A stretch of DNA of 42,758 nt from DASUZB01 sp036377075 (GTDB taxonomy: Bacteria > Actinomycetota > CALGFH01). Position numbers and translations under genes: made by a program. Below the pieces are notes generated by a model that saw nothing but the letters and a program-made list of their open reading frames with translations, searched no databases and had not been told where the DNA came from. The stretch is taken from NCBI GenBank assembly GCA_036377075.1, contig DASUZB010000202.1, forward strand, positions 1-42,758. Direction: 5' to 3'. Shown one piece after another: positions 23,736 to 32,374 of the stretch. The stretch's first letter is position 1. The number at the start of each line of letters is the position of its first letter.

Positions 23736-24033
23736 GTCGGCTCCCCTACGGTCGCGGAGCCCGCCCACACCAGGGATCACGCGGCTGCGGCGACGCCCGG
23801 AGGCGAGCGCCACGCAGGCGCGTGCTGGCTGTGCGGGCTTGGTCGGTGGGTCGTCAGGCGACGATGACGACCACGCCGACGGGCCTGCTCCCGTCGGGCA
23901 CGGACACCTCCTGCGCGGCGCGACACGGAAATGGGCGCAGCCATCCAACCACGGCGCCGCGCCCTACGGCCATCCCGACCAGGACGATGCCGTCCCGTCG
24001 ACATCGCAAGCACGCCCTAGCCCCAGCCCGCCG
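23736..24033. other. Non-coding gap with one hairpin
   Basis: This 298-bp stretch between the starts and ends of two minus-strand genes contains no convincing gene. It holds one eight-pair stem, CCGACGGG (23876-23883) / CCCGTCGG (23890-23897) with a six-base loop, 136 bases beyond the SUKH-like gene stop, which could terminate that transcript. A 15-codon minus-strand reading frame (23854-23901) has AGGAGG in front of a GTG, but nothing else supports it. Confidence 0.4.
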
Positions 24034-24804
24034 TCACCGCACTTCGAGCTCGGCCCGCAGCGCGGCCAGGACCTTCGCGGAGCCGGCCTCCCCGGCGGGG
24101 GCGTACAGCGACGAGGCCAGGCCGCCGCAGTCCCACAGGGTGCGGCCCAGCGCCGCCAGCCCCTCGGCGCTGCCGGCCAGCAGGGACCAGTCGGCCTGGC
24201 GGTCCCCTTCCCAGACGACCACCCGCTGGTCGCCACGCTCGAGGCGGTAGTTGGTGTGGCCGGGCCAGGCCCAGGTGCGCTGCCGCGGGGTGAATTCCTG
24301 CTCGAGCAGGGCGAGGTCGCGCCGTTCCAGCGGCTGGTCCTGCGCGGCGAGGCAGTAGGGCAGCACGAAGGCGAGCCGGTCCCAGGCGAGCGTGAACACG
24401 TAGTCGGAGAAGCTCGCCGCGTGCAGTCGCCAGATCACCCCGTTCGCCTGTGAGCCCACCTCGACCAGCACCCGCGGGTCGGCGCCGTCGTCCAGCCGCA
24501 CCGCCCAGTGGCAGCTGCCCTGGTGCTCGATGCGGATGACCAGCAGGCCCTGATCGACGAGGTGGGTCAGGCCTCCGCCCCAGCCGTCGGACGGCTCGCC
24601 CAGCTCCGTCGCTCCGAGGGGGCGGTCGCCGGTCGCGCCGGCGAGGACGTCCATCGCCCCGCGGAGGGAATACCACTCGACCAGCGCGGCCGGGAGCCTG
24701 ACGCCGAGCGCGTGTTCCCGTTTGGCGAGCGCCGCCCGCTCGTCCAGGTCAACCGTCGGGGCCAGTCCGAGCAGGTCACAGGCTGACTGATGGAAGCGCA
24801 GCAT
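24034..24804 (-). CDS. SMI1/KNR4 (SUKH)-like protein
   Basis: A 256-aa protein whose N-terminal third resembles the SUKH superfamily. It has an amphipathic opening ERAALAKREHALGVRLPAALVEWYSLRGAMD (shown here as a family pattern, residues about 20-50), then LLVIRIEHQGSCHWAVRLDDG and PRVLVEV, the kind of strand pairs seen in SMI1/KNR4 proteins. SUKH proteins often act as immunity proteins to contact-dependent or polymorphic toxins, but many are housekeeping orphans. No toxin gene is adjacent. There is no ribosome site before the ATG; TATCCT lies exactly at -12 to -7 (24811-24816), which suggests a leaderless transcript. It is divergent from the acyl-CoA mutase gene. Family assignment is moderate. 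Confidence 0.6.
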   Translation of the reverse strand: MLRFHQSACDLLGLAPTVDLDERAALAKREHALGVRLPAALVEWYSLRGAMDVLAGATGDRPLGATELGEPSDGWGGGLTHLVDQGLLVIRIEHQGSCHWAVRLDDGADPRVLVEVGSQANGVIWRLHAASFSDYVFTLAWDRLAFVLPYCLAAQDQPLERRDLALLEQEFTPRQRTWAWPGHTNYRLERGDQRVVVWEGDRQADWSLLAGSAEGLAALGRTLWDCGGLASSLYAPAGEAGSAKVLAALRAELEVR

Positions 24805-24810
24805 GAGTGG

Positions 24811-24816
24811 AGGATA
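24811..24816 (-). promoter_or_regulatory. -10 box for leaderless SUKH-like transcript
   Basis: TATCCT on the minus strand at -12 to -7 relative to the ATG (24804), with no Shine-Dalgarno sequence. The spacing would put the transcription start at or beside the A of the start codon. Confidence 0.45.
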
Positions 24817-24952
24817 CGTCGCAACGTCGGGAGGCACCGCCCGCATGCGCCGGAGCGGACGTGCGCGCCCTGCCGTCTGGCATCTACGCTGGGGCGAGCC
24901 GGCCGCGCAGCGGGCCGCCTGGCGGCGGCCGATCGCCGACCTGGGAGGGACC

Positions 24953-26545
<1,593 letters not shown>

Positions 26546-26638
26546 CCACGCAGAGGCCCGGACCCTGGTGGATTGGCGTTTTGCCTAGCAGGGCAGTCAT
26601 GATTTCCGACACTTTGTAACGAACCAGGAGGTCTTCGC

Positions 26639-26821
26639 ATGTCGACCAGCCTGCAAGCCCTGTTCTACTTCCTCGCCCTGGTCTGCTTCGTCGGCGCCGC
26701 GGTGTCGTTCGCCCCGAGCCGCCGTTCCGCCTTCGCCGGACGCCTCAACCTGCTCGCCCTCGGCCTCGCCTTCTGGGTCTTCGTCCCCTTCATGAACGCC
26801 TTGCTCAAAGTCGCGAAGTAG
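26639..26821 (+). CDS. Small two-helix membrane protein
   Basis: A 60-aa protein with two hydrophobic helices (about 6-24, ALFYFLALVCFVGAAVSF; about 36-56, LNLLALGLAFWVFVPFMNAL) separated by a basic loop RRSAFAGR. AGGAGG (26626-26631) is well placed before the ATG. The upstream 93 bases are unusually AT-rich for this window, consistent with its own promoter. The function is not recognised. It ends 17 bases inside the convergent radC gene. The strong ribosome site and clean hydrophobic pattern argue that it is real. Confidence 0.75.
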   Translation: MSTSLQALFYFLALVCFVGAAVSFAPSRRSAFAGRLNLLALGLAFWVFVPFMNALLKVAK

Positions 26822-27497
26822 CCCGCCGCGCCCGGGCGGCACGGACGCTCGCCCAGGCGTGGTCGGTGGTGACCAGGTGATCGACCAGGCGGAGGTCCAC
26901 GATCCGGGCTGCGCTGGCCAGGCGCTCGGTGGCGCGGAGGTCGGCCTGGCTCGGCGTCGGATCACCGGACGGGTGGTTGTGGACCAGCGCGAAGGCGCTG
27001 CCGTCGTTGCGCAGCACGGCGTTGAGTACTTCCCGGACGGGGAGGAGGCAGTGGTCGGCGCTGCCGTCGCTGACCTGGACGACCCGGCGCACCCGATGGC
27101 CGGGATCGAGCACGACCACCAGCACCCGCTCGCGGCGAAGCCCACCTAGCCGCTGCCGAGCCAGCAGCGCCAGGTCCTCGGGCCGCCGCACGGTCAGCGG
27201 CGCGTCGCCGGCGTCGAAGCAGCGCCCGAGCCGCAAGGCGGCTAACAGCGCTGCCGCCTTGGCCGGGCCCATCCCAGGGCGTCCAGCCAGCTCCTCCGGC
27301 GCGGCGGCGGCGAGACCGGCCAGCGAGCCGTGCTCCGCCAGCAGCGCCGCCGCCAGCTCGACCGCGCTCTGCCCGGTGCACCCCTGGCGAAGCACCAGCG
27401 CCAGTAGCTCGATCGTGCTCAGCGCGGCGGTGCCGTGATGCCACAGGCGCTCACGGGGTCGCTCCTGCTCGGGAAGGTCGAGGATGCGCACGGTCAT
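26805..27497 (-). CDS. radC: RadC-family JAB/MPN protein
   Basis: A 230-aa protein with an N-terminal helix-hairpin-helix region (RPGMGPAKAAALLAALRLG) and a C-terminal JAB1/MPN metalloprotease-like domain. The zinc signature is complete: His173 and His175 in ALVHNHPSGDPTPSQAD, with Asp186 ten residues after the second His. EVLNAVLRNDGSA precedes it. RadC was first linked to DNA repair, but its biochemical role is unsettled. There is no Shine-Dalgarno site; TAGGTT lies exactly at -12 to -7 on the minus strand, indicating a leaderless mRNA. It is divergent from lpdA across 167 bp and overlaps the small membrane protein gene tail-to-tail. Confidence 0.93.
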   Translation of the reverse strand: MTVRILDLPEQERPRERLWHHGTAALSTIELLALVLRQGCTGQSAVELAAALLAEHGSLAGLAAAAPEELAGRPGMGPAKAAALLAALRLGRCFDAGDAPLTVRRPEDLALLARQRLGGLRRERVLVVVLDPGHRVRRVVQVSDGSADHCLLPVREVLNAVLRNDGSAFALVHNHPSGDPTPSQADLRATERLASAARIVDLRLVDHLVTTDHAWASVRAARARRATSRL

Positions 27498-27503
27498 GGC
27501 CCG

Positions 27504-27509
27504 AACCTA
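27504..27509 (-). promoter_or_regulatory. -10 box for leaderless radC
   Basis: TAGGTT on the minus strand, at -12 to -7 from the radC ATG; there is no purine-rich ribosome site between. The same hexamer TAGGTT lies at -13 to -8 before kinase copy 1. Confidence 0.5.
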
Positions 27510-27652
27510 GAGCCACCCCCCGACACCTCCGCCCGCTCGTCCACAGACTCGACCAAGGGCTCTCGGCTTGGTTTCTCGCACGAAGCCTGGGCGCTTCTGG
27601 ACGACTGCGCGGGGGTAGACGTCCGTTGACGGTCCGGTTCGGCAGGCAGCGG

Positions 27653-27658
27653 TAGCAT
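27653..27658 (+). promoter_or_regulatory. -10 box for leaderless lpdA-like gene
   Basis: TAGCAT occupies -12 to -7 relative to the ATG at 27665. TTGACG (27626-27631) upstream resembles a -35 box, but the spacer is 21 bp, longer than the usual 16-19. No ribosome site is present. Confidence 0.45.
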
Positions 27659-27664
27659 CGGGGT

Positions 27665-29086
27665 ATGGAGCGCGACGTGCGGGTGGTAGTCCTCGGTGGG
27701 GGGCCGGGGGGGTACGAGGCTGCCCTGGTGGCGGCGGACCTCGGGGCCGATGTCGTGATCGTCAACGACGAGGGGCTCGGCGGCAACTGCGTGCTGTGGG
27801 ACTGCGTGCCGTCGAAGACGCTGCTCACCTCGGCGCAGGCCTTCTCCACCATCGAGACCGCGCCGGAGCTCGGGGTTCGCTTCGAGACCAGCCAGGGCGA
27901 CGGCATCCCCCGCACCGGCGTCGAGCTCGACACCGTCTTCCAGCGGGTGCGCGAGCTGGCGCTGGCGCAGTCCCACGACATCGAGCGGCACGTCCTCGAG
28001 GACGGCGTGACCTTCATGCAGGGCACCGGTCGCCTGGTCAACCGGCAGACGGTCGAGGTCACCCACCCCGGCGGCGGCACCGAGCAGGTCTCCGGCGACG
28101 CCATCCTGATCTCCACCGGGTCGGACCCTCGCAAGCTGCCGACGGCGCCCACCGACGGCGAGGTGATCCTCTCCAGCCAGGACGTCTACCGGCTCGAGGA
28201 GGTGCCGAAGCGACTGGTGGTCGTCGGTGCCGGCGCCACCGGCGCCGAGTACGCCACCGCCTTCCTGCGCTTCGGCTCCGAGGTCACCTTCGTCTGCAGC
28301 CGCGACCGGGTGCTGCCCACCCAGGACCCCGACGCCGCCATGGTGATCGAGGAGGTGTTCGAGCGCCGCGGCCTGACCACGGTGAAGAACGCCAAGGCGG
28401 CCAAGGTCGAGCGGGTCGCCGACGGCGCCGTCGTCCACATGGAGGACGGCCGCACCGTCGAGGGTACCCACGTGCTGCTCACCGTCGGCCAGGTGCCGCA
28501 GTCGGCGGGCATCGGCCTCGAGGAGGTCGGCGTCGAGGTCGACGCCAAGGGTGCGATCGTCGTCGACGGTGTCAGCCGCACCACCGTGCCGACCATCTAC
28601 GCGGCCGGGGACGTCACCGGCAAGAACATGCTCGCGTCGGTCGCGGCGATGCAGGGTCGCATCGCCATGTGGCACCTGCTCGGCCAGGCGGTGGCGCCGC
28701 TGCGCTGGGACGCGGTCGCCGCGACGGTCTTCACCGACCCGCAGATCGCCACCGTCGGCCTGTCCGAGCAGCGCGCCGCGAAGGCCCAGATCGAGGTCGA
28801 GGTGGAGACCCTGCCGCTGGCGGGCAACTCCCGCGCGAAGATGGCCAGCCTGCACGACGGCTTCGTCAAGCTGCTCGCCCGGCCGGGCTCCGGCACGATC
28901 GTCGGCGGCGCGGTGGTGGCCGGCTACGCCTCCGACCTGATCGCGCCGATCTCGGTGGCGATCATGAACCGGCTCTCGGCCGCACAGCTCACCCAGGCGT
29001 TCCAGGTGTACCCGTCGTTCGCCGGCTCGATCCAGGAGTGCGCCCGCCGCCTGGCCATCCGGGTGCAGGGTGGATACCGCTCCTAG
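27665..29086 (+). CDS. lpdA: LpdA-type NAD(P)H:quinone reductase (dihydrolipoamide dehydrogenase homologue)
   Basis: A 473-aa FAD/NAD(P) disulfide-reductase-fold protein. It has the FAD motif VVVLGGGPGGYEAA, a redox-type CxxxxC (Cys42 and Cys47 in GGNCVLWDCVPSK), the NAD(P) motif VVVGAGATGAEYA and the second FAD motif IYAAGD. In true lipoamide dehydrogenase the C-terminal interface supplies a His-Glu dyad (HxHPTxxE); here the same place reads QVYPSFAGSIQE, with no His. Overall it closely follows Mycobacterium LpdA (Rv3303c), which lacks the dyad and reduces quinones rather than lipoamide. A redox or quinone-reductase role is therefore more likely than a 2-oxoacid dehydrogenase E3. It shares a CTAG with the convergent oxidoreductase stop. 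Confidence 0.88.
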   Translation: MERDVRVVVLGGGPGGYEAALVAADLGADVVIVNDEGLGGNCVLWDCVPSKTLLTSAQAFSTIETAPELGVRFETSQGDGIPRTGVELDTVFQRVRELALAQSHDIERHVLEDGVTFMQGTGRLVNRQTVEVTHPGGGTEQVSGDAILISTGSDPRKLPTAPTDGEVILSSQDVYRLEEVPKRLVVVGAGATGAEYATAFLRFGSEVTFVCSRDRVLPTQDPDAAMVIEEVFERRGLTTVKNAKAAKVERVADGAVVHMEDGRTVEGTHVLLTVGQVPQSAGIGLEEVGVEVDAKGAIVVDGVSRTTVPTIYAAGDVTGKNMLASVAAMQGRIAMWHLLGQAVAPLRWDAVAATVFTDPQIATVGLSEQRAAKAQIEVEVETLPLAGNSRAKMASLHDGFVKLLARPGSGTIVGGAVVAGYASDLIAPISVAIMNRLSAAQLTQAFQVYPSFAGSIQECARRLAIRVQGGYRS

Positions 29087-30048
29087 GTCACGACGCTGAT
29101 CACGACGTTGCCGACCTTCTGCTGTGTCTCGACGTACCGGTACGCCTCGACGATCTGGTCCAGCGGGTAGCGCCGGTCGATCAGCGGCCTGAATGCCCCG
29201 GACTCGATCTGCTCCTGGACGTACCTCTCCTTGTCCCGGTCGCGCCTCGGGAGGGGGAACATGACCTTCCTGCCGCCGAGCCGCGGCGTGACGAGCGCAA
29301 GGAGCGGGTTCTGGGACAGCGGGCCCAGGTCCGACGACAGGTAGGTCCCGCCCGGCTTCAGCAGCCGCCGGCAGCGGCCGAACGAGCTCTTGCCGACCGC
29401 GTCGTCGACGACGTCGTACTTCTGCTCGTCCCTGGTGAAGTCCTCGTTCTGGTAGTCGACCACCCGGTCGGCGCCCAGGCCCTTGACCAGGTCCACGTGC
29501 TCGGTGCCGCAGACCGCGGTCACGTTGGCGCCGACGCCCTTCAACAGCTGGACCGCCGCCGAGCCGATCGCGCCGGTCGCGCCGTAGACCAGGACGTCCT
29601 GCCCGCCCTGGACGTTGGCCGCCCTGATGCCGTTGAGGGCGTACTGCGAGCCCTCGGTGCTGGGAGCGGCCTGCTCGTAGGTCAGGTTCGGCGGCATGGG
29701 CGCCAGCCAGCCGTCTTCGGGCACCACCACGTACTCGGCGTGCGCGCCGAACCGGTCCCCGCTCCACCCGTACACCCGGTCGCCGACGGCGAAGGCGGTG
29801 ACGCCACCGCCGACCGCCTCGACCTCGCCGGCGAACTCGCACCCGAGGACCGGCTGGCGTGGCCTGGTGAGCCCGGTGAAGAACCGCGCGAACCAGGGAT
29901 GGGCCGCCCGGAAGCCGCAGTCGGTCCGGTTCACCGTCGTCGCGTGCACCTTGACCAGCAGCTCGCCGTCGCTCGCCGTGGGCCTGTCCACCTCGGCGAT
30001 CCGGACCACGTCCGGCGGGCCGTACCTGGCGTGGACCGCTGCCTTCAT
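29083..30048 (-). CDS. NAD(P)-dependent MDR oxidoreductase (quinone oxidoreductase-like)
   Basis: A 321-aa medium-chain dehydrogenase/reductase. The N-terminal GroES-like domain (MKAAVHARYGPPDVVRI, LLVKVHATTVNRTD, GCEFAGEVEAVG) is followed by a Rossmann domain with VLVYGATGAIGSAAVQL. The structural-zinc Cys cluster is absent, as expected for zinc-free quinone or enone reductases. The substrate is not deducible. The ATG overlaps the stop of the upstream CPBP-protease gene (ATGA), so the two form an operon, with this gene second. The stop is interleaved with the lpdA stop: both use the same CTAG palindrome. Confidence 0.85.
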   Translation of the reverse strand: MKAAVHARYGPPDVVRIAEVDRPTASDGELLVKVHATTVNRTDCGFRAAHPWFARFFTGLTRPRQPVLGCEFAGEVEAVGGGVTAFAVGDRVYGWSGDRFGAHAEYVVVPEDGWLAPMPPNLTYEQAAPSTEGSQYALNGIRAANVQGGQDVLVYGATGAIGSAAVQLLKGVGANVTAVCGTEHVDLVKGLGADRVVDYQNEDFTRDEQKYDVVDDAVGKSSFGRCRRLLKPGGTYLSSDLGPLSQNPLLALVTPRLGGRKVMFPLPRRDRDKERYVQEQIESGAFRPLIDRRYPLDQIVEAYRYVETQQKVGNVVISVVT

Positions 30049-30833
30049 GGGTGAATTGTAGGCAGCCAGGACACGTGGCCGCGCAGGGCGAGGTAGCCGA
30101 GGCCGGCGCCGGCGTCGAGCAGGAAGTGGGCGACCACCAGGGGGGTGGTACGGCCCCTGCGCTGGTACAGGCGGCCAAAGAGGACACCGAGGGCGAGGTT
30201 GCCGGCGAAGCCGCCGAGGCCCTGGTAGAGGTGGTAGCTGCCGCGCAGCAGGGCGCTGGCGGCCAGCGCCCTGCGGGGCGACCAGCCGAGCTGGTCGAGC
30301 CGGCGCAGCAGGTAGCCGCAGACGATCACCTCTTCGAGCAGGCCGCTGCGGAGGGCGCCGAGCAGCAGCACCGGCACCGTCCACCAGTGGCCGGTCGGCG
30401 GCACCGGCACCACCGAGCGGTTCACGCCGAGTTGCACGCTGGCCGCGTAGATGGCGACCCCGACCACACCGACCGCCACGGCGAGGACCGTGCCGAGGGT
30501 GAGGTCGGCGAGGGGCTGGCGCGCGTCGAGCCCGATGCTGGCGAGCGACTCGCGCGAGCGGCGCAGCAGGTGGGCGACCAGCGCGACCGGCACCAGCGAG
30601 GTGCCGACGTCGAGCAGCTGGTAGGCGAGGGCGCCGCGCCCGTACAGCGGCGCCGCCACCCCGCGGATCGGCGCGGTGAGCAGGTTGACCAGCGCGTACA
30701 GGGCGGAGGCTGCGAGCGACAGGAACAGGACCAGCAGCACCTCGTCGCGCAGCACCCGCCGCTCGGGCAGCCCACTCGGCACCGGCGGCGCGGTCGCCCG
30801 GTCGGGGCGGCTGGACAGGTCGGGCGCGGTCAC
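30045..30833 (-). CDS. CPBP-family intramembrane metalloprotease
   Basis: A 262-aa polytopic membrane protein of the CAAX/CPBP (Abi) family, with about seven or eight hydrophobic helices. The family motifs are present: Glu167-Glu168 in GLLEEVIVCGYLL, His201 in LRGSYHLYQG and His236 in VVAHFLLD, the proposed metal and catalytic residues. The usual Arg of EExxxR is Cys-Gly here, a known variation in actinobacterial-like members. The GTG start at 30833 is assigned by the extent of the reading frame and weak purine content upstream; the first 25 residues are soluble and variable. It is translationally coupled (ATGA) to the oxidoreductase gene. The substrate is unknown. Confidence 0.8.
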   Translation of the reverse strand: MTAPDLSSRPDRATAPPVPSGLPERRVLRDEVLLVLFLSLAASALYALVNLLTAPIRGVAAPLYGRGALAYQLLDVGTSLVPVALVAHLLRRSRESLASIGLDARQPLADLTLGTVLAVAVGVVGVAIYAASVQLGVNRSVVPVPPTGHWWTVPVLLLGALRSGLLEEVIVCGYLLRRLDQLGWSPRRALAASALLRGSYHLYQGLGGFAGNLALGVLFGRLYQRRGRTTPLVVAHFLLDAGAGLGYLALRGHVSWLPTIHP

Positions 30834-30866
30834 GCTCTCAGGGTACTTCGGGCGCCCCCAAAGGGA

Positions 30867-30897
30867 GGCCCCGAGCTCGGCGGAGGAGCCCGGGGCC
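30867..30897 (-). terminator. Hairpin downstream of the Gmad2 lipoprotein gene
   Basis: GGCCCCG (30867-30873) pairs with CGGGGCC (30891-30897), and inside it GCTC (30875-30878) pairs with GAGC (30886-30889), leaving one A/C mismatch and a seven-base loop. It lies 58 bases past the lipoprotein stop (minus strand), just before the CPBP gene start. Confidence 0.55.
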
Positions 30898-30955
30898 GGA
30901 GGACCCGCCGTCGCGGGGCCCGCGCGGGATCGGGGCCCGTCCCGGCGGCGGGAGG

Positions 30956-31672
30956 TCACTCCACCTGGAAGCGGATGCGCACCGCGGTCGCCTCCAGGGT
31001 GCCGACGCCGTCGGCCTCGCTCTCGGTGGTGAACAGCAGCCAACCGGCATTGGCCGTCGGCTTGCGGAAGCCGACGCGGCCGCTGAACGGGCCCAGCTCG
31101 GCGGTGCCGCTGCCGGTGACCACGCCCTGGCCGAGGGTCCGGTCCTTGCCCGCGCGGTCCTCGGTCACCGCCACCTGCACGGTCCCCTCGAAGGCGCTGG
31201 CCTTGCCGGCGACGGCCACGGGGGAGCTGATCCGCGCGAAGCGAACGGGCGCGCTGACCTGGATATCCCGGCCGGAGGTGCCGAGCACCGCCCAGCCGTC
31301 CCGGTAGCGCTGTAGCCGCACGACGGTCCGTGGCGCGGTGGCGGGCATCGGGCTGCCGCCCTCGCCGAACTTGAGCCGGAAGGCGACCTGGCCGGTGTCG
31401 GTCCCGGTGGCCTCGAAGCGGCCGGCGACCAGCTCGCCCATGCCGACCTCGCGCTGCAGGAAATCGCGCGCCGCGGCGACGGCCGCCTCGGGACCCGGCT
31501 TGGCGCCCGGGCCCGCCGTGCCGGCCGCGCTGGTGCCGGCGGCGATGGCGGTCGTGGTGGTCGCCAGGTCGGCCGCCCCCCCGGAGGGGCCGGCCCGGCC
31601 GCAGCCTGCGAGCGCGACGCCGAGGGCGGCGACGGCGGTGGTGGTGGCGAGCAGCGGGCGAATGGGACGCAT
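30956..31672 (-). CDS. Lipoprotein with Gmad2 immunoglobulin-like domain
   Basis: A 238-aa secreted lipoprotein. The signal peptide ends in a lipobox LAGC (Cys24), followed by a Thr/Ala/Gly-rich tether. Residues about 55-140 form an uncharacterised domain (AAVAAARDFLQREVG onward). Residues about 145-235 match the Gmad2 fold known from spore-germination and other surface proteins: ISSPVAVAGKASAFEGTVQV, then GPFSGRVGF and a final strand VRIRF. No sporulation gene is seen in the window, so a cell-surface binding role is more neutral. The ATG lacks a clear ribosome site; a G-run precedes it. Confidence 0.78.
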   Translation of the reverse strand: MRPIRPLLATTTAVAALGVALAGCGRAGPSGGAADLATTTTAIAAGTSAAGTAGPGAKPGPEAAVAAARDFLQREVGMGELVAGRFEATGTDTGQVAFRLKFGEGGSPMPATAPRTVVRLQRYRDGWAVLGTSGRDIQVSAPVRFARISSPVAVAGKASAFEGTVQVAVTEDRAGKDRTLGQGVVTGSGTAELGPFSGRVGFRKPTANAGWLLFTTESEADGVGTLEATAVRIRFQVE

Positions 31673-31938
31673 CGAGCTGGACCCCCCGGTGCGGGCGCCC
31701 CCAGCGGGGCGGCTTCCCTCCAGTCTCGGCCAAGCCTGTCACGGATGACAGTCGGGACCATATCAGCGCAGCTCCCGATCGGCCTCCGGGAAGCCTCGGC
31801 AGCGTCACAGCTTGGCTGGTGCACGTCCACAACCGCGCAAATCAGGTGGAAGGCTGGCGCGTTTTTGCAAGACATCGTCGCGGTCGCTGGGCGATCGTGG
31901 CGACCTCCATGACGACCAGGAGCCAGGAGAGGGCAAGG
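31673..31938. promoter_or_regulatory. Divergent gap between lipoprotein and DUF3224 genes
   Basis: 266 bp with no supported gene. It is less GC-rich in 31740-31900 than its surroundings, and should contain promoters for both divergent neighbours. AGGAG (31925-31929) before the DUF3224 ATG is the only clear signal. No strong inverted repeat was seen. Confidence 0.35.
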
Positions 31939-32343
31939 ATGAGCGCGCACGCAGCCGGCAGGGTGGAGAGCAAGTCGTGGGATCAGCGGTCCTACGCCTC
32001 GGTGGACGATGCTCCCGAGCTGGCCCATGCCAGCGGCGTCGACCTCTACCACGGGGACATCGAGGCCGAGGTCACCTGGCAGGGGGTGACGCTGGCACGC
32101 GACGACGGATCGGGCGTCACGGTGGGCCTACAACGCGTCGTCGGTCGGGTTGGTGACCGATCCGGGAGCTTCGTGCTCCAACTCGCCATCGCCAGCGAGG
32201 CGGGTGGGGCCTCCACGGCCACCACCTCGGTGGTTCCGGGCTCCGGGACCGGAAGCCTGCAGGGGCTGCGGGGCCAAGGCGGTCTCTCGTACGAGCCAGG
32301 CCAACAGCACTGGTCCTACACCCTTGACTACGACCTGGACTGA
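31939..32343 (+). CDS. DUF3224-family protein
   Basis: A 134-aa soluble protein that matches the DUF3224 pattern from end to end: VESKSWDQRSYASVDDAPEL near the start, SGVDLYHGDIEAEVTWQG, GLQRVVGRVGDRSGSFVLQ, TSVVPGSGTGSLQGLRGQGG and the terminal YTLDYDLD. The family folds as a small lipocalin-like (AOC-barrel-like) beta barrel; its biochemical role is unknown. The ATG at 31939 has AGGAG nine bases upstream and coincides with the start of family similarity; a longer in-frame ATG at 31819 is not supported. A promoter for the following AraC gene overlaps its stop codon. Confidence 0.85.
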   Translation: MSAHAAGRVESKSWDQRSYASVDDAPELAHASGVDLYHGDIEAEVTWQGVTLARDDGSGVTVGLQRVVGRVGDRSGSFVLQLAIASEAGGASTATTSVVPGSGTGSLQGLRGQGGLSYEPGQQHWSYTLDYDLD

Positions 32344-32368
32344 CAGGTCTCGCACCAGGCGGTAGCTT
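32340..32368 (+). promoter_or_regulatory. Promoter of the AraC-type regulator (leaderless)
   Basis: CTGACA (32340-32345) and TAGCTT (32363-32368) are separated by exactly 17 bp. The -10 box lies at -12 to -7 from the ATG at 32375, with no ribosome site. The -35 box overlaps the TGA stop of the DUF3224 gene. This is the best-formed promoter in the window. Confidence 0.65.
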
Positions 32369-32374
32369 GGGGCG

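Noticed and set aside
23854..23901. 15-codon minus-strand ORF with a good AGGAGG site
   Set aside because: No conserved motif, very short, and it overlaps a hairpin; a chance ribosome site cannot be excluded.
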